Part shown: positions 44,102 through 52,487 of the stretch, piece after piece | Numbering within the stretch: the stretch's first letter is position 1 | Layout of the letters: each line of letters starts with the position of its first letter | Assembly: GCA_963665045.2 (NCBI GenBank) | Contig: CAXXJQ010000003.1 | Span: forward strand, 248,001 to 312,000 | Direction: 5' to 3' | Length of the DNA stretch: 64,000 nt | Origin: JAFGRU01 sp016934985 | GTDB lineage: Bacteria; Desulfobacterota; Desulfuromonadia; Desulfuromonadales; JAAYDE01 | Position numbers and translations under genes: made by a program | Notes under the pieces: model-generated | What the model was told of the DNA's origin: nothing | The model's database searches: none | The model's input: the letters and a program-made list of their open reading frames with translations, nothing else

Positions 44102-44579
44102 GACAGTCTCCCTGATATCTGATTCATTGGGTTGTTTTCCGAATATTTGTGAAGTATAACATCGCTTCGGAGCACCTGCTTCCGGGCCAATTAATAATTT
44201 TTTCACCCGATGTTGGTGGTAGTCAGGGACGCTGTTGCTTTATTGCTTTTAGCGGTTATTAAAACACCAACAATTTTTTTTAAAAAAAGCCGGTACACAC
44301 CCTTGCCTCCAATGTCCCCAAACTCACCAGAATTCACTCTTTCAATTTGAAAGGCTGACGATATGGCGATGTTTTTTCCCCAACCTGCCGATAAAAAGCT
44401 GGTCGCAGTACTCAAGGAAAAAGATTCACTGCAGAAGCTTTGGTTGGGTCGATGGGGAAATAAGCTACTTATTAAAGACCTGACACCTTTTAGTATTGCG
44501 CCCCCTTTTTGCCAGAACAGCGCACCCGCTCACCTCAATATATGGGCCATGCAGACAGCACCTGAAAACGGAGGATTCT

Positions 44580-44984
44580 ATGACACCGGAAGAAGAAACG
44601 CAGTTAATAAAACGGCTGGCCAAGGAATTCGTTTTGATACCCAAGGGCCGGTTCTACCATTTTCTTGGTGGAGCTGTTGCGGTGTTTGTCGTCGCGATGG
44701 GAATCAATTTTGCCTCAGTCTTTGCCGCCCTTAAATCAACAACGGTCCAGGAGGCCAAGCAACACATTTTCAAAATGGAGAAAGATGTGGAAAAGCACCT
44801 TGCTGCCCTTCATGCTGACGCATACGTTCAGACCAACCAGCTGTACAAAATTCAAACGGACAATAGGGACTTCGGATTATTTGTAAGTCACGGCAATGTT
44901 TTTAATGGAGCGAATGTGGTCCTTGCGAAAGGCATAGACAGAACCTGGACTTGGCAGTTTGTTCCGGTTTCAGCCGAAAAATGA
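44580..44984 (+). CDS. Small single-pass membrane protein, unknown
   Basis: 134 aa from the ATG at 44580, with GGAGG 6 nt upstream. A short cytoplasmic N-terminus, one membrane helix (about residues 24-44, FLGGAVAVFVVAMGINFASV), then a charged helical stretch (QEAKQHIFKMEKDVEKHLAA) and a small beta-like end (DFGLFVSHGNVF). I do not recognise the family. Transcribed divergently from the DUF5610 gene, and followed by the second R3 hairpin, which likely terminates it. Confidence 0.65.
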   Translation: MTPEEETQLIKRLAKEFVLIPKGRFYHFLGGAVAVFVVAMGINFASVFAALKSTTVQEAKQHIFKMEKDVEKHLAALHADAYVQTNQLYKIQTDNRDFGLFVSHGNVFNGANVVLAKGIDRTWTWQFVPVSAEK

Positions 44985-44987
44985 ATT

Positions 44988-45059
44988 AAAAGGTCAAGTC
45001 TACGTTTGACTCTTGCGGGTTTGTTTTTCCAGAAAGGTAAAACGTAGACTCGGCCTTTT
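44988..45059. repeat. Hairpin repeat R3, copy 2
   Basis: Arms AAAAGG-TCA-AGTCTACGTTT and AAACGTAGACT-CGG-CCTTTT. The inner stem and most of the loop (GACTCTTGC-x-GGTTTGTTTT) match copy 1 at 43431. It begins 4 bp after a stop codon, and the following T-run allows termination. Confidence 0.8.
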
Positions 45060-45227
45060 TGGTTTGTTCGTGACATTCCTCCTTTTTTTAATATTTGTTT
45101 CCTGTCGCATGGGTAGACCTGATACCTTTGTGATATCCTCTCCTTAACAGTTTGAGTGAAAACAACTCTCCTTTTCTCTACCGTCCCAAGCCATTGTTTT
45201 GAACTGCTTCGCCGGAATAGCCATTCT

Positions 45228-45667
45228 ATGAAAAATTCCAAAATTCTATTTTCTATGTCAGTGCTGTTTTTTGCCGGAATCTCTGCGGTTTTTTTTGCCC
45301 AAGAGCCCAGGCCGTTGGTGATAGCGTTCAATGACACCATTTCCAAACCGTGGAAATGGAAGGAAAAGGGGGAATATGTTGGCCCCTTTCTGGATGCCAT
45401 GCGGGAGGTGGCCGCGCGCAGCGGAGTCAGGGTGGACATGCGACCCTTGCCCTGGAAAAGGGTCCTGAGGGAACTGGAAACGGGACGCATAGACGGTTTT
45501 TTCGGGGCTACAAAACCCCCAACCGGGAGGAGATTGTTGCCAGAATGAACCAGGCTATAAAAACGATGAAACGGGAAAATGTTTTTGCAGAAATTGCCCG
45601 AAGATACGGCTATGACAAAGGTATGGTTTTCGGTTGCCTGGCAAATGGCGAGGTCAAGGAACGTTAA
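45228..45667 (+). pseudogene. Decayed solute-binding protein (SBP_bac_3-like)
   Basis: Begins with a signal peptide (MKNSKILFSMSVLFFAGISA, about 24 aa) and the N-terminal lobe of a family-3 solute-binding protein: LVIAFNDTI, VGPFLDAMREVAARSGV, VDMRPLPWKRVLRELETGRI and DGFFGATK. A frame change near 45515 then joins to NREEIVARMNQAIKTMKREN and AEIARRYGYDKG, which is the extreme C-terminal helix of such proteins. The central lobe (more than 100 residues) is missing. An internal deletion plus frameshift make it non-functional. Confidence 0.7.
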
Positions 45668-45827
45668 AAATGTTTTGCCTTTGGGTAATGCCGAAAAGCC
45701 GCCTGGAATTTCATTTTCCCCAATAAATAAAATTCTTGAAAAAAAGGTGGAGGCCTATTTCCAAATAAAATGTGACGGTTTTAAGTAGGGGGGACTAACC
45801 CCTGAGGGAGGCAGGTAGAGGAAGGAA

Positions 45828-45888
45828 AACAGAAGTGTCAGGTCTTCCGGGTTTTGGCAAAAGACCCTGTCGACCTGACACTTCTGTT
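45828..45888. terminator. Long perfect inverted repeat (17-bp arms), bidirectional terminator-like
   Basis: AACAGAAGTGTCAGGTC (45828-45844) and GACCTGACACTTCTGTT (45872-45888) are exact complements around a 27-nt loop. On the plus strand it runs into GTTTTTACC. It lies just downstream of the asnA stop (minus strand). The GACCTGACAC core recurs in other intergenic places. Confidence 0.75.
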
Positions 45889-45899
45889 GTTTTTACCTT

Positions 45900-46901
45900 C
45901 TAAAGCAGCCGGATGCCTTTGGCTTCACAGTCCATGATCACGTCCTCCGGCCAGATGGAGGACTGGGTTTCGCCGATATGCCGCTTCTGCAGCAGGAGGG
46001 CGCACAGCCGCGACTGGCCGATGCCTCCTCCGATGGACTGGGGAAATTCCCCGGCCAGGAGCTTCTGGTGCCAGGTAAGGTTTTTGCGCTCCATGCAGCC
46101 GCGGATTTCAAGCTGCCGCAACAGGGCATCGGCATCCACCCGAATGCCCATGCTGGAGAGTTCGTAGCCCCGTTTAAGAACCGGGTTCCATACCAGAATA
46201 TCGCCGTTCAGGCCTTTGAAGCCGTCGGAATTCGGGCTTGTCCAGTCATCATAGTCCGGTGCCCGGCCGTCATGGATGGTGCCGTTGGAAAGTTCGCCCC
46301 CTATGCCGATAAGAAATACGGCCTTGTGTTCCTTGCAGACAGCGTTCTCCCGCTCTTTGCGATCCAGCCCGGGGTATTTCTTCAGCAGTTCTTCGCTGTG
46401 CACGAAGTGGATTTCGTCAGGCAGAAAGGGCGTCAGTCCGAATTCGGCGGCCACGGCCTTCTCCGTTTCGTGGATGGTGGTGTAGATGGTCCGGACGTTG
46501 TTTTTCAGAAACTCGAGGTCGCGTTCTCCCTCGACCATCACCCTTTCCCAGTCCCACTGGTCGACATAGATGGAGTGAATGCCGGTTCGCAGGGATTCTT
46601 CATCGGGACGGATGGCGTTCATGTCGGTGTACAGCCCTTGCTGTTCTCCGATTCCGTAAACGGAGAGGGCCATTCGCTTCCACTTGGCCAGCGAGTGAAC
46701 AATCTGGTATTCCATGCCGGGAAGATCCTGGACGGTGAATGAGACAGGTTTTTCAAAACCGTTCAGGTTGTCCTGGATGCCGGAATTGCGGTCGACGAAA
46801 AGGGGCGCCGACACCCTAGTGAGACTCAGGTTCCGGGCGAGTTCATCTTCGAAACGGCGCTTAATAAAGTGAATGGCTTTTTCCGTGATGAGCAGGTCCA
46901 T
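45900..46901 (-). CDS. asnA: Aspartate-ammonia ligase (asparagine synthetase A)
   Basis: 333 aa, full length. AsnA family features: MEYQIVHSLAKWKRMAL, IRPDEESLRTGIHSIYVDQWDWERV, SSMGIRVDADALLRQLE and PQSIGGGIGQSRLCALLLQKRHIGETQ, with the class II-like ATP site and Ser/Gly loop. Makes asparagine from aspartate, ammonia and ATP in the cytoplasm. Monocistronic, with a strong hairpin downstream. The family is patchy across bacteria and often transferred, but base composition here matches the surroundings. Confidence 0.97.
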   Translation of the reverse strand: MDLLITEKAIHFIKRRFEDELARNLSLTRVSAPLFVDRNSGIQDNLNGFEKPVSFTVQDLPGMEYQIVHSLAKWKRMALSVYGIGEQQGLYTDMNAIRPDEESLRTGIHSIYVDQWDWERVMVEGERDLEFLKNNVRTIYTTIHETEKAVAAEFGLTPFLPDEIHFVHSEELLKKYPGLDRKERENAVCKEHKAVFLIGIGGELSNGTIHDGRAPDYDDWTSPNSDGFKGLNGDILVWNPVLKRGYELSSMGIRVDADALLRQLEIRGCMERKNLTWHQKLLAGEFPQSIGGGIGQSRLCALLLQKRHIGETQSSIWPEDVIMDCEAKGIRLL

Positions 46902-47144
46902 GGCAACTCCGGTATTTTTTTAATTCTGTGATTTCCCTGGAGGATTAAGGCTTTCGACATATTGCTGAAAAAAAGTGAAGACACAATACTTGCTGAAATC
47001 CAGAGACGCAACAATTATTTTTTTTACAATAATCCATGTTAATGCATTAAGATTCCCCCATATGATAATTGATCCAGAACCTGATTCAGGGGCGCCGCAG
47101 AAGTTGTGCCCCAGGAGAACCGGCGAAGCAAAGGAAAACGGCAG

Positions 47145-48086
47145 ATGGAAAACGCAAGAAAGGCTGTATTTAATAGCAGGAATACCTGGCGCCTATCGGG
47201 CAAAAAATTCCCCACCAGCCTGGTCGGGGGATTTGTCATCCTATGGCTGGTGTTGGGGACGGTTCAGGCCCGGGCCGGTTGGCCTCAGGTCGCTTTTTCC
47301 AAAGACGGCACCCCGATTTCTTATGAGGTCTTTGGCAACGGGGAACCGACTCTCGTCTTTGTCCATGGCTGGAGTTGCGATGCCCGCTACTGGCGAGCCC
47401 AGGTGCCGTATTTTTCGAAGAAGCACCGCGTTGTCACCCTTGACCTTGCCGGCCACGGTCATTCGGGCTCGGCGCGCTCGCGCTATGCCATGAAGTCCTT
47501 TGGCGAGGATGTTAAAGCCGTGACGGATGCGACCGGTAGTCCTGGGGTGATTCTCATAGGGCACTCCATGGGCGGTTCGGTCATTGCCGAGGCGGCCCGT
47601 CTCATGCCTGATCGTGCTGTCGGCTTGATCGGCATCGATACTCTGGAAAATATCGAATATCCCCTGACGCGCGAGGAGTTTGACGGCATGATTGCGCCTT
47701 TAAAAGCAGATTTCCAAAGCGGGGCCCGGCAGTTTGTTGAAGGGATGTTATCCCCTCAAACCGAGGTCCGGTTGCGCGATTGGATTCTTGGGGATATGCC
47801 TGCCGCGCCTCCTGCCGTGGCCATGAGCGCCATGAAGGAAATGATGGAGCAGTATATCAGCGGGGAAGCGGCCAAAATTTTTGAAGAGATACGTATCCCG
47901 GTTGTCTGTGTCAACGGCGGCCTGTGGCCCATCAATTATGAAGCCAACCGACGGCACATGTTTTCTTTCGATGCCATCGTTCTGAAAGAAGCGGATCATT
48001 TCCTGATGCTGAACCGGGTGGAGGAATTTAACCGGGCCCTGGAAAAAGCCATCACGATGGTAGCGAAGGGCAGGGACCGGAAATGA
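47145..48086 (+). CDS. Exported or membrane-anchored alpha/beta hydrolase
   Basis: 313 aa from the ATG at 47145 (AAGGA upstream); a GTG at 47106 is possible. A hydrophobic segment (about residues 25-45, SLVGGFVILWLVLGTVQARA) is a signal peptide or anchor. The hydrolase core follows: FVHGWSCDARYW (oxyanion loop), TLDLAGHGHSG, nucleophile elbow GHSMGGS, an acid in the lid region and the His in ADHFLMLNR near the end. The complete triad suggests an esterase or lactonase; substrate unknown. Start codon of the next gene overlaps its stop by 4 bp. Confidence 0.88.
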   Translation: MENARKAVFNSRNTWRLSGKKFPTSLVGGFVILWLVLGTVQARAGWPQVAFSKDGTPISYEVFGNGEPTLVFVHGWSCDARYWRAQVPYFSKKHRVVTLDLAGHGHSGSARSRYAMKSFGEDVKAVTDATGSPGVILIGHSMGGSVIAEAARLMPDRAVGLIGIDTLENIEYPLTREEFDGMIAPLKADFQSGARQFVEGMLSPQTEVRLRDWILGDMPAAPPAVAMSAMKEMMEQYISGEAAKIFEEIRIPVVCVNGGLWPINYEANRRHMFSFDAIVLKEADHFLMLNRVEEFNRALEKAITMVAKGRDRK

Positions 48087-48550
48087 ACGTCCGCCGTGCC
48101 GATCTGAATGATGTTGCCGCCTGGCTCGCCCTGGCGCGGGAGGTTGAACCTCTATTCGGTCCCATGGCCGACGAGAGTTCGTTTCAGGAGGCTCTGCGCC
48201 AGGCGATCACCACCAGGACGGCCTTCTGTATCGGTTCGGAAAAGGATGACCATGATCCCGCCTTGATGGGTGGTATTGTTATCTCCAAAGAGGCGAACGA
48301 AATAGCCTGGCTGGCGGTGACGGCGAGATGCCGTGGAAAAGGCTATGGCAGGGCTTTGCTTCAGTTCGCCCTCAGCCGGCTCAAACCGCACGAGAGCATA
48401 TCCGTCCAGACCTTTGATGCATCGGTCCCGGCAGGATCTGCCGCCAGGAAGCTCTATCTGGATCTGGGTTTCTGCGACGACCGCAAAGGGCCGTTGAACC
48501 CGGCAGGAATCCCTACCGTCATCATGAAGCTGCAAAAATTTAATGCTTGA
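48083..48550 (+). CDS. GNAT-family N-acetyltransferase
   Basis: 155 aa. GNAT motifs: MNVRRADLNDVAAWLALARE at the start and the acetyl-CoA loop VTARCRGKGYGRALLQFAL (R-x-x-G-x-G/A type), then SVQTFDASVPAGSAARKLYL and DLGFCDDR. Cytoplasmic. Substrate unknown. It overlaps the hydrolase stop (ATGA), so it is in the same transcript; the ABM-like gene follows after 21 bp. Confidence 0.9.
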   Translation: MNVRRADLNDVAAWLALAREVEPLFGPMADESSFQEALRQAITTRTAFCIGSEKDDHDPALMGGIVISKEANEIAWLAVTARCRGKGYGRALLQFALSRLKPHESISVQTFDASVPAGSAARKLYLDLGFCDDRKGPLNPAGIPTVIMKLQKFNA

Positions 48551-48571
48551 ACCAAGGAGCCTGATCAGCAG

Positions 48572-48901
48572 ATGGTTGCCCGCGAATGGAAATGCAAGGT
48601 CCCGCAGGAAAAGTGCCAGGGGTTTATTGCCTACCTTTATGAAACCGGCGTGAGGGACACGTCTTCAACGCCCGGCTATCAAGGCGCCCAAATTTTCCGG
48701 CGCGATCTGGACGCGAAAGCCGAGATCACTTTGATTACCTATTGGGATCAACTCGCTTCCATCGAGGCTTTCGCGGGGGAGGATATCGATCGGGCCAGGT
48801 TGTACCCGGAAGATTACAAATATGACCTGGAGCCCGATCTGAGCGTTCGTCACTATGAAGTGGTGGAACAAGCTTTTGGGCCAGGAGTCTGTCGGGCTTA
48901 G
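48572..48901 (+). CDS. ABM-like (dimeric alpha/beta barrel) small protein
   Basis: 109 aa. Pattern of an antibiotic-biosynthesis-monooxygenase-like ferredoxin fold: MVAREWKCKVP start, STPGYQGAQIFRRDLD, AEITLITYWDQLASIEAFAG. Such proteins are small dimeric oxygenases or stress proteins; no catalytic claim can be made. The last codons (GPGVCRA and stop) lie inside a copy of repeat R1, so the original C-terminus may have been replaced. Confidence 0.75.
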   Translation: MVAREWKCKVPQEKCQGFIAYLYETGVRDTSSTPGYQGAQIFRRDLDAKAEITLITYWDQLASIEAFAGEDIDRARLYPEDYKYDLEPDLSVRHYEVVEQAFGPGVCRA

Positions 48902-49050
48902 GCATGAATCATCTGCGAACAAGGTGAATCGGCCCATATTTCCGCAAATTTTTTGACAAATAGTCCCGCTATTCGCTCGCAACTTTGCGAAAATCTGTCC
49001 TCGATTTACCATTTTCTCGTTACGATCCCCCAAGTCCGTCAGCCTCCTGG
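48881..49050 (+). repeat. Repeat family R1, copy 2 (long form, 170 bp)
   Basis: Starts CCAGGAGTCTGTCGGGCTTA, ends CAAGTCCGTCAGCCTCCTGG. Shares GCATGAATC, AATCGGCCCATATTTCC and TTCTCGTTACGAT with the copy at 12494. A roughly 65-bp insert not in copy 1 lies in the middle. The left end supplies the stop codon of the ABM-like gene. Confidence 0.75.
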
Positions 49051-49109
49051 CGACAGACCATTTCCGCCGGACCTGTCCCGGCGCCATTGAACGCAGATGA
49101 GGGGAAATT

Positions 49110-49562
49110 ATGAACGACGAAAAGATACTCAATGTCCTGGCCCCCTGCGGATTGAACTGCGAAAAATGTTTTGCCCACGTGGATGGCGAAATCCGACAAT
49201 ATAGCCGCAAGTTGAAAGATAACCTTGGAAATTTCGCTGCCTATGCCGAACGGTTTGCTATCCTGCTTGACGACCCCGTATTAAAAAAATATCCGTATTT
49301 CCAGGCGATGCTCAACTATCTTGCCGGAGAGAATTGCAAAGGGTGCCGGAAGGAGAACTGCAAGTTGTTTAACAATTGCGGGGTCAGGAGCTGCCATCAG
49401 GAAAAGGGCGTGGATTTCTGTTTCCAGTGCGACGAGTTCCCTTGGGATAAAACCAATTTTGATGTCAACCTGCAGAAAAGGTGGGTCGCCATCAACGAGA
49501 GAATCCGCCAGATCGGGATTGAAAAATACTATGCCGAGACCAGGGATAAGCCCAGGTATTGA
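49110..49562 (+). CDS. DUF3795 cysteine-rich protein
   Basis: 150 aa with GAGGGG ahead of the ATG. Ten cysteines in conserved clusters: APCGLNCEKCFAH near the N-terminus, ENCKGCRKENCKLFNNCGVR and CHQEKGVDFCFQCDEFPW. This is the DUF3795 family, predicted to bind zinc or an Fe-S cluster. No known activity. Cytoplasmic. Stands alone between the R1 repeat and a convergent gene. Confidence 0.85.
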   Translation: MNDEKILNVLAPCGLNCEKCFAHVDGEIRQYSRKLKDNLGNFAAYAERFAILLDDPVLKKYPYFQAMLNYLAGENCKGCRKENCKLFNNCGVRSCHQEKGVDFCFQCDEFPWDKTNFDVNLQKRWVAINERIRQIGIEKYYAETRDKPRY

Positions 49563-49607
49563 CAGGCCGTAGAATTTCCCCTGTTTCTCTCTCTGGTGGC
49601 AGCAGAA

Positions 49608-50150
49608 TCAGTCGGTTTTATTTCCGCCGGCAAAAAAGGTAACATAGTCTTCTGCCTTGGCTATGCCCGCATGGCTGATGCCCGGATGCAGCATATTGCT
49701 GTTGTGTCCTGTGGAGTTTTGCCAGCCGTCGAACAGGGCCTGGGGCATCGTATAGTTGAAGGCGACGTTTTCAACGGCAAGGCGACACCCTGATTTTTCG
49801 AAGCGCTCCTTAAAGCCGTCATGGCTGAGGCTATGGGAGCGCCCCATTTTTTCACTGTGTTGCCTGGCCAGGCTATGCAGGTGAGGGTCAAAACTCAGCG
49901 CAGCCAGCCCATGGTCTCTGCGGTAGCCATTGATCAACTTACGCAGCTCTAATTCGAATTCACTTTCCTCCGTCAATGCAGTTGGCCTGCCTTTTTGGGG
50001 ACTATTTTGAGTTGTGCCTTTTACCGGTTTGGCGGGATGCGGATTTATATGGGAATTCCCGCCGCAGCTGATGAGGGCCAAGGTAAGCAAAATAAAAATA
50101 AACCCTTTCAGGCTGTAGCTCTTCTCAAAGCAATAATTGTTGTGCCTCAT
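49608..50150 (-). CDS. CAP-domain (SCP/PR-1-like) lipoprotein
   Basis: 180 aa from the ATG at 50150; an upstream ATG at 50210 is less likely. Signal with lipobox LTLALISC|GGN gives an outer-membrane or periplasmic lipoprotein. After a Pro/Lys linker comes the CAP domain: LELRKLINGYRRDHGLAALS, HSLARQHSEKMGRSHSLSHD, VAFNYTMPQALFDGWQNSTGHNSNML and GIAKAEDYVTFFAG. The conserved His and Glu residues of the CAP cavity are present. Bacterial CAP proteins have varied roles; the target here is unknown. Confidence 0.88.
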   Translation of the reverse strand: MRHNNYCFEKSYSLKGFIFILLTLALISCGGNSHINPHPAKPVKGTTQNSPQKGRPTALTEESEFELELRKLINGYRRDHGLAALSFDPHLHSLARQHSEKMGRSHSLSHDGFKERFEKSGCRLAVENVAFNYTMPQALFDGWQNSTGHNSNMLHPGISHAGIAKAEDYVTFFAGGNKTD

Positions 50151-50357
50151 TTTGAATCTCTTTCGTAAATCCCAGATAAAATCAACGAAGAACCTGAATG
50201 CTCGGGCCAATTAATGTCCGGGCGGCTTGCCTTGAAGTTGGTCGAATTTAATGTTTTGATTTGCATTTGAGGCACCTTTTTTGCTCAATTTGGGGATTTC
50301 TAAATCGGGAAACGGCAAAACTCAACGTTTCATAATCCCTTCACCAAAGGGTCAAGC

Positions 50358-51617
50358 ATGGATCAAAAAATCGTACTGATCGCCGAGGACAGCCCCTTGC
50401 TGGGCTCAAAACTGAAAAACATCCTGGATCAGGAAATTTCTCAGCAAGTAATTTGGGTACAAAGTCATGCGGAGGCAATGGATGTTTTGCAAAAGTCAGG
50501 GCAAAAAATAATTGCGGCAGTGGTTAATTATAGTCTTCCGGGCGCGGACAGTGGAAAAACAATTTCCAATATTTTGTCCCATGGGGTACCTACAATCGCT
50601 TTTACCGGCACGGTGGACAATCAGGTTCGTGAACGCATCTGGGCCCTGCAAGCGGTGGACTATGTACCGAAGGACAGCCCTGCCAGTCTTGACTATGTCG
50701 TCGGCATGGTCAAGCGTATCATCAAAAACAGAGCCATTAAAGCGCTGGTGGTTGACGATTCGGGTGTAATTCGGGAAACAATCAGTCATCTATTAAAAAT
50801 TCATTGTTATCAGGTGCTTGGTGCCGGGAATGGTGTGGAGGCCATGCAATTGCTGGAACAAAATCCTGATATCCGGCTGGTCATTACCGATTATCAGATG
50901 CCTGAAATGGATGGAATCCAGCTAATCCGGAAAATCCGTCAACGTTACTCCAGAAACGAGCTGGGAATTATCGGCATTTCGGCGGCCGGGAACAGCCTGA
51001 TGGCTGCGAAATTTATAAAAAACGGTGCCAACGATTACATCATTAAACAGAATTTTCTGACTGAGGAGTTCTACTGTCGAATCAGCCAGTGCATGGACCA
51101 GATTGAGCATGTTGCCTCCATTCGCGAGGCGGCCATCAAAGATCCCCTGACGCATCTCTACAACCGTCGTTACTTCTTTGATATAGGAAATAAAATACTG
51201 GCTTCCGCGCGCCGCAAAAAAGAGCCGGTGGTGGCGGCCATGATTGACGTCGACCATTTCAAAAAGATTAATGACCGTTTCGGCCACGATGTGGGGGATG
51301 TGGTTTTGCAGCAGATGGCAGCACTTCTCCAGAAACGCTGTCGCAAAAGTGATATCTTTGCCCGCTTTGGTGGCGAGGAATTTTGTTTTCTTGCCAACAA
51401 CATGGACCCCGCGCATGCGCAGATGTTTTTTGACATGTTTTGCAACCTGGTTGAGGCACATCCCATAGAGGTCAGCACCGGCGAAGTGGTGCCGGTGACC
51501 ATCAGCATCGGCGTCTGTCGTGAACAACTCGATCGTGTCGAGGACATGATCAGTAAGGCCGACGCCAACCTTTACAAAGCCAAAAAAGCCGGCCGCAACC
51601 AGGTTGTTTGTCAATAA
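50358..51617 (+). CDS. Dual-receiver diguanylate cyclase (REC-REC-GGDEF)
   Basis: 419 aa. REC1 (residues 1-120) has the acidic pocket (AEDSP) and Lys (VPKDS), but the phospho-acceptor position reads VVNYSLPGADS: Asn in place of Asp. REC2 (about 130-250) is complete (VDDSG, ITDYQMPEMDG, GISAAG, IIKQN). GGDEF (about 270-419) has DPLTHLYNRRYF, FARFGGEEFCF and an I-site RKSD five residues before GGEEF, so product inhibition is expected. It would make c-di-GMP when REC2 is phosphorylated; no kinase is adjacent. Confidence 0.94.
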   Translation: MDQKIVLIAEDSPLLGSKLKNILDQEISQQVIWVQSHAEAMDVLQKSGQKIIAAVVNYSLPGADSGKTISNILSHGVPTIAFTGTVDNQVRERIWALQAVDYVPKDSPASLDYVVGMVKRIIKNRAIKALVVDDSGVIRETISHLLKIHCYQVLGAGNGVEAMQLLEQNPDIRLVITDYQMPEMDGIQLIRKIRQRYSRNELGIIGISAAGNSLMAAKFIKNGANDYIIKQNFLTEEFYCRISQCMDQIEHVASIREAAIKDPLTHLYNRRYFFDIGNKILASARRKKEPVVAAMIDVDHFKKINDRFGHDVGDVVLQQMAALLQKRCRKSDIFARFGGEEFCFLANNMDPAHAQMFFDMFCNLVEAHPIEVSTGEVVPVTISIGVCREQLDRVEDMISKADANLYKAKKAGRNQVVCQ

Positions 51618-51874
51618 TCGCCCTCTTTCAAAACATTCGCTTCCGCCCCACGACTCTCCCGGCTTGTCACAAAGCAATTTTTCCAACCGGACCAACATTT
51701 ATCGCGCCACTGTCCTGTTACCCAAAATCAAATCAATTTCTGTAATAAACAATTATTTCATTGATAGTTTTCCCCTGGTAGAACTTTATCGGGTGAAGAA
51801 TTCCCCGATATTTTTGATAAACTGCCAGAAAAGATAACGGTGGTTTCAAAAACCCATTTTCTTGTTGGTGACCG

Positions 51875-52453
51875 TTGAGTTTTGAACAGCTGATAATAAA
51901 TTATGGTTATCCGGCCATTTTTTTCGGGACGTTTTTCGAAGGTGAAACCGTCCTTATCCTGGCTGGTTTTTTAGCCTACCGGGGGTATCTAACGTTTCCG
52001 TGGGTGATAATTTGGGCGTTCCTTGGTACATTAGCAGGAGATCAACTCTATTTTTTTCTCGGTCGCTGGAAAGGGGCTGGTTTTATCGACTCCAAGCCCC
52101 GCTGGAAAAGCAAAACAGACCGTGTTTTCAACCTTTTTCATAAACATCAGACGATTCTGATCGTGGGCTTTCGCTTTATTTACGGTATCAGATCCGTGAC
52201 GCCATTTATTATCGGAGCGAGTGGTACCAGCCCGGTACGCTTTGCGATCCTGAATTTTTCCGGGGCTGCCCTGTGGGCTGTTGCCATCGGTCTTTTGGGT
52301 TATTTTGTAGGCCAGGCTGCCGAACATCTCATCGCGGAAATAAAACGTTATGAAGTTTGGATTCTCATAGGGATTGTGGGCCTGGGTTCCCTGACCTGGT
52401 TGACATATTGGTTGCTTTCGAGAAGAGGGAAGCCAGGGAGACCTTCTGCGTGA
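51875..52453 (+). CDS. DedA-family membrane protein
   Basis: 192 aa from a TTG at 51875 (MSFEQLIINYGYPAIFFGTF). DedA/SNARE-associated features: FFEGETVLILAGFLAYRG, GDQLYFFLGRWKG, FRFIYGIRSVTPFIIGASG and several membrane helices. DedA proteins act in membrane lipid flipping and proton-motive-force maintenance. The SIMPL gene begins 34 bp downstream, so the two may be co-transcribed. Confidence 0.92.
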   Translation: MSFEQLIINYGYPAIFFGTFFEGETVLILAGFLAYRGYLTFPWVIIWAFLGTLAGDQLYFFLGRWKGAGFIDSKPRWKSKTDRVFNLFHKHQTILIVGFRFIYGIRSVTPFIIGASGTSPVRFAILNFSGAALWAVAIGLLGYFVGQAAEHLIAEIKRYEVWILIGIVGLGSLTWLTYWLLSRRGKPGRPSA

Positions 52454-52487
52454 AACCATGACGACTGGCACACCAAAGGAGATTAAT

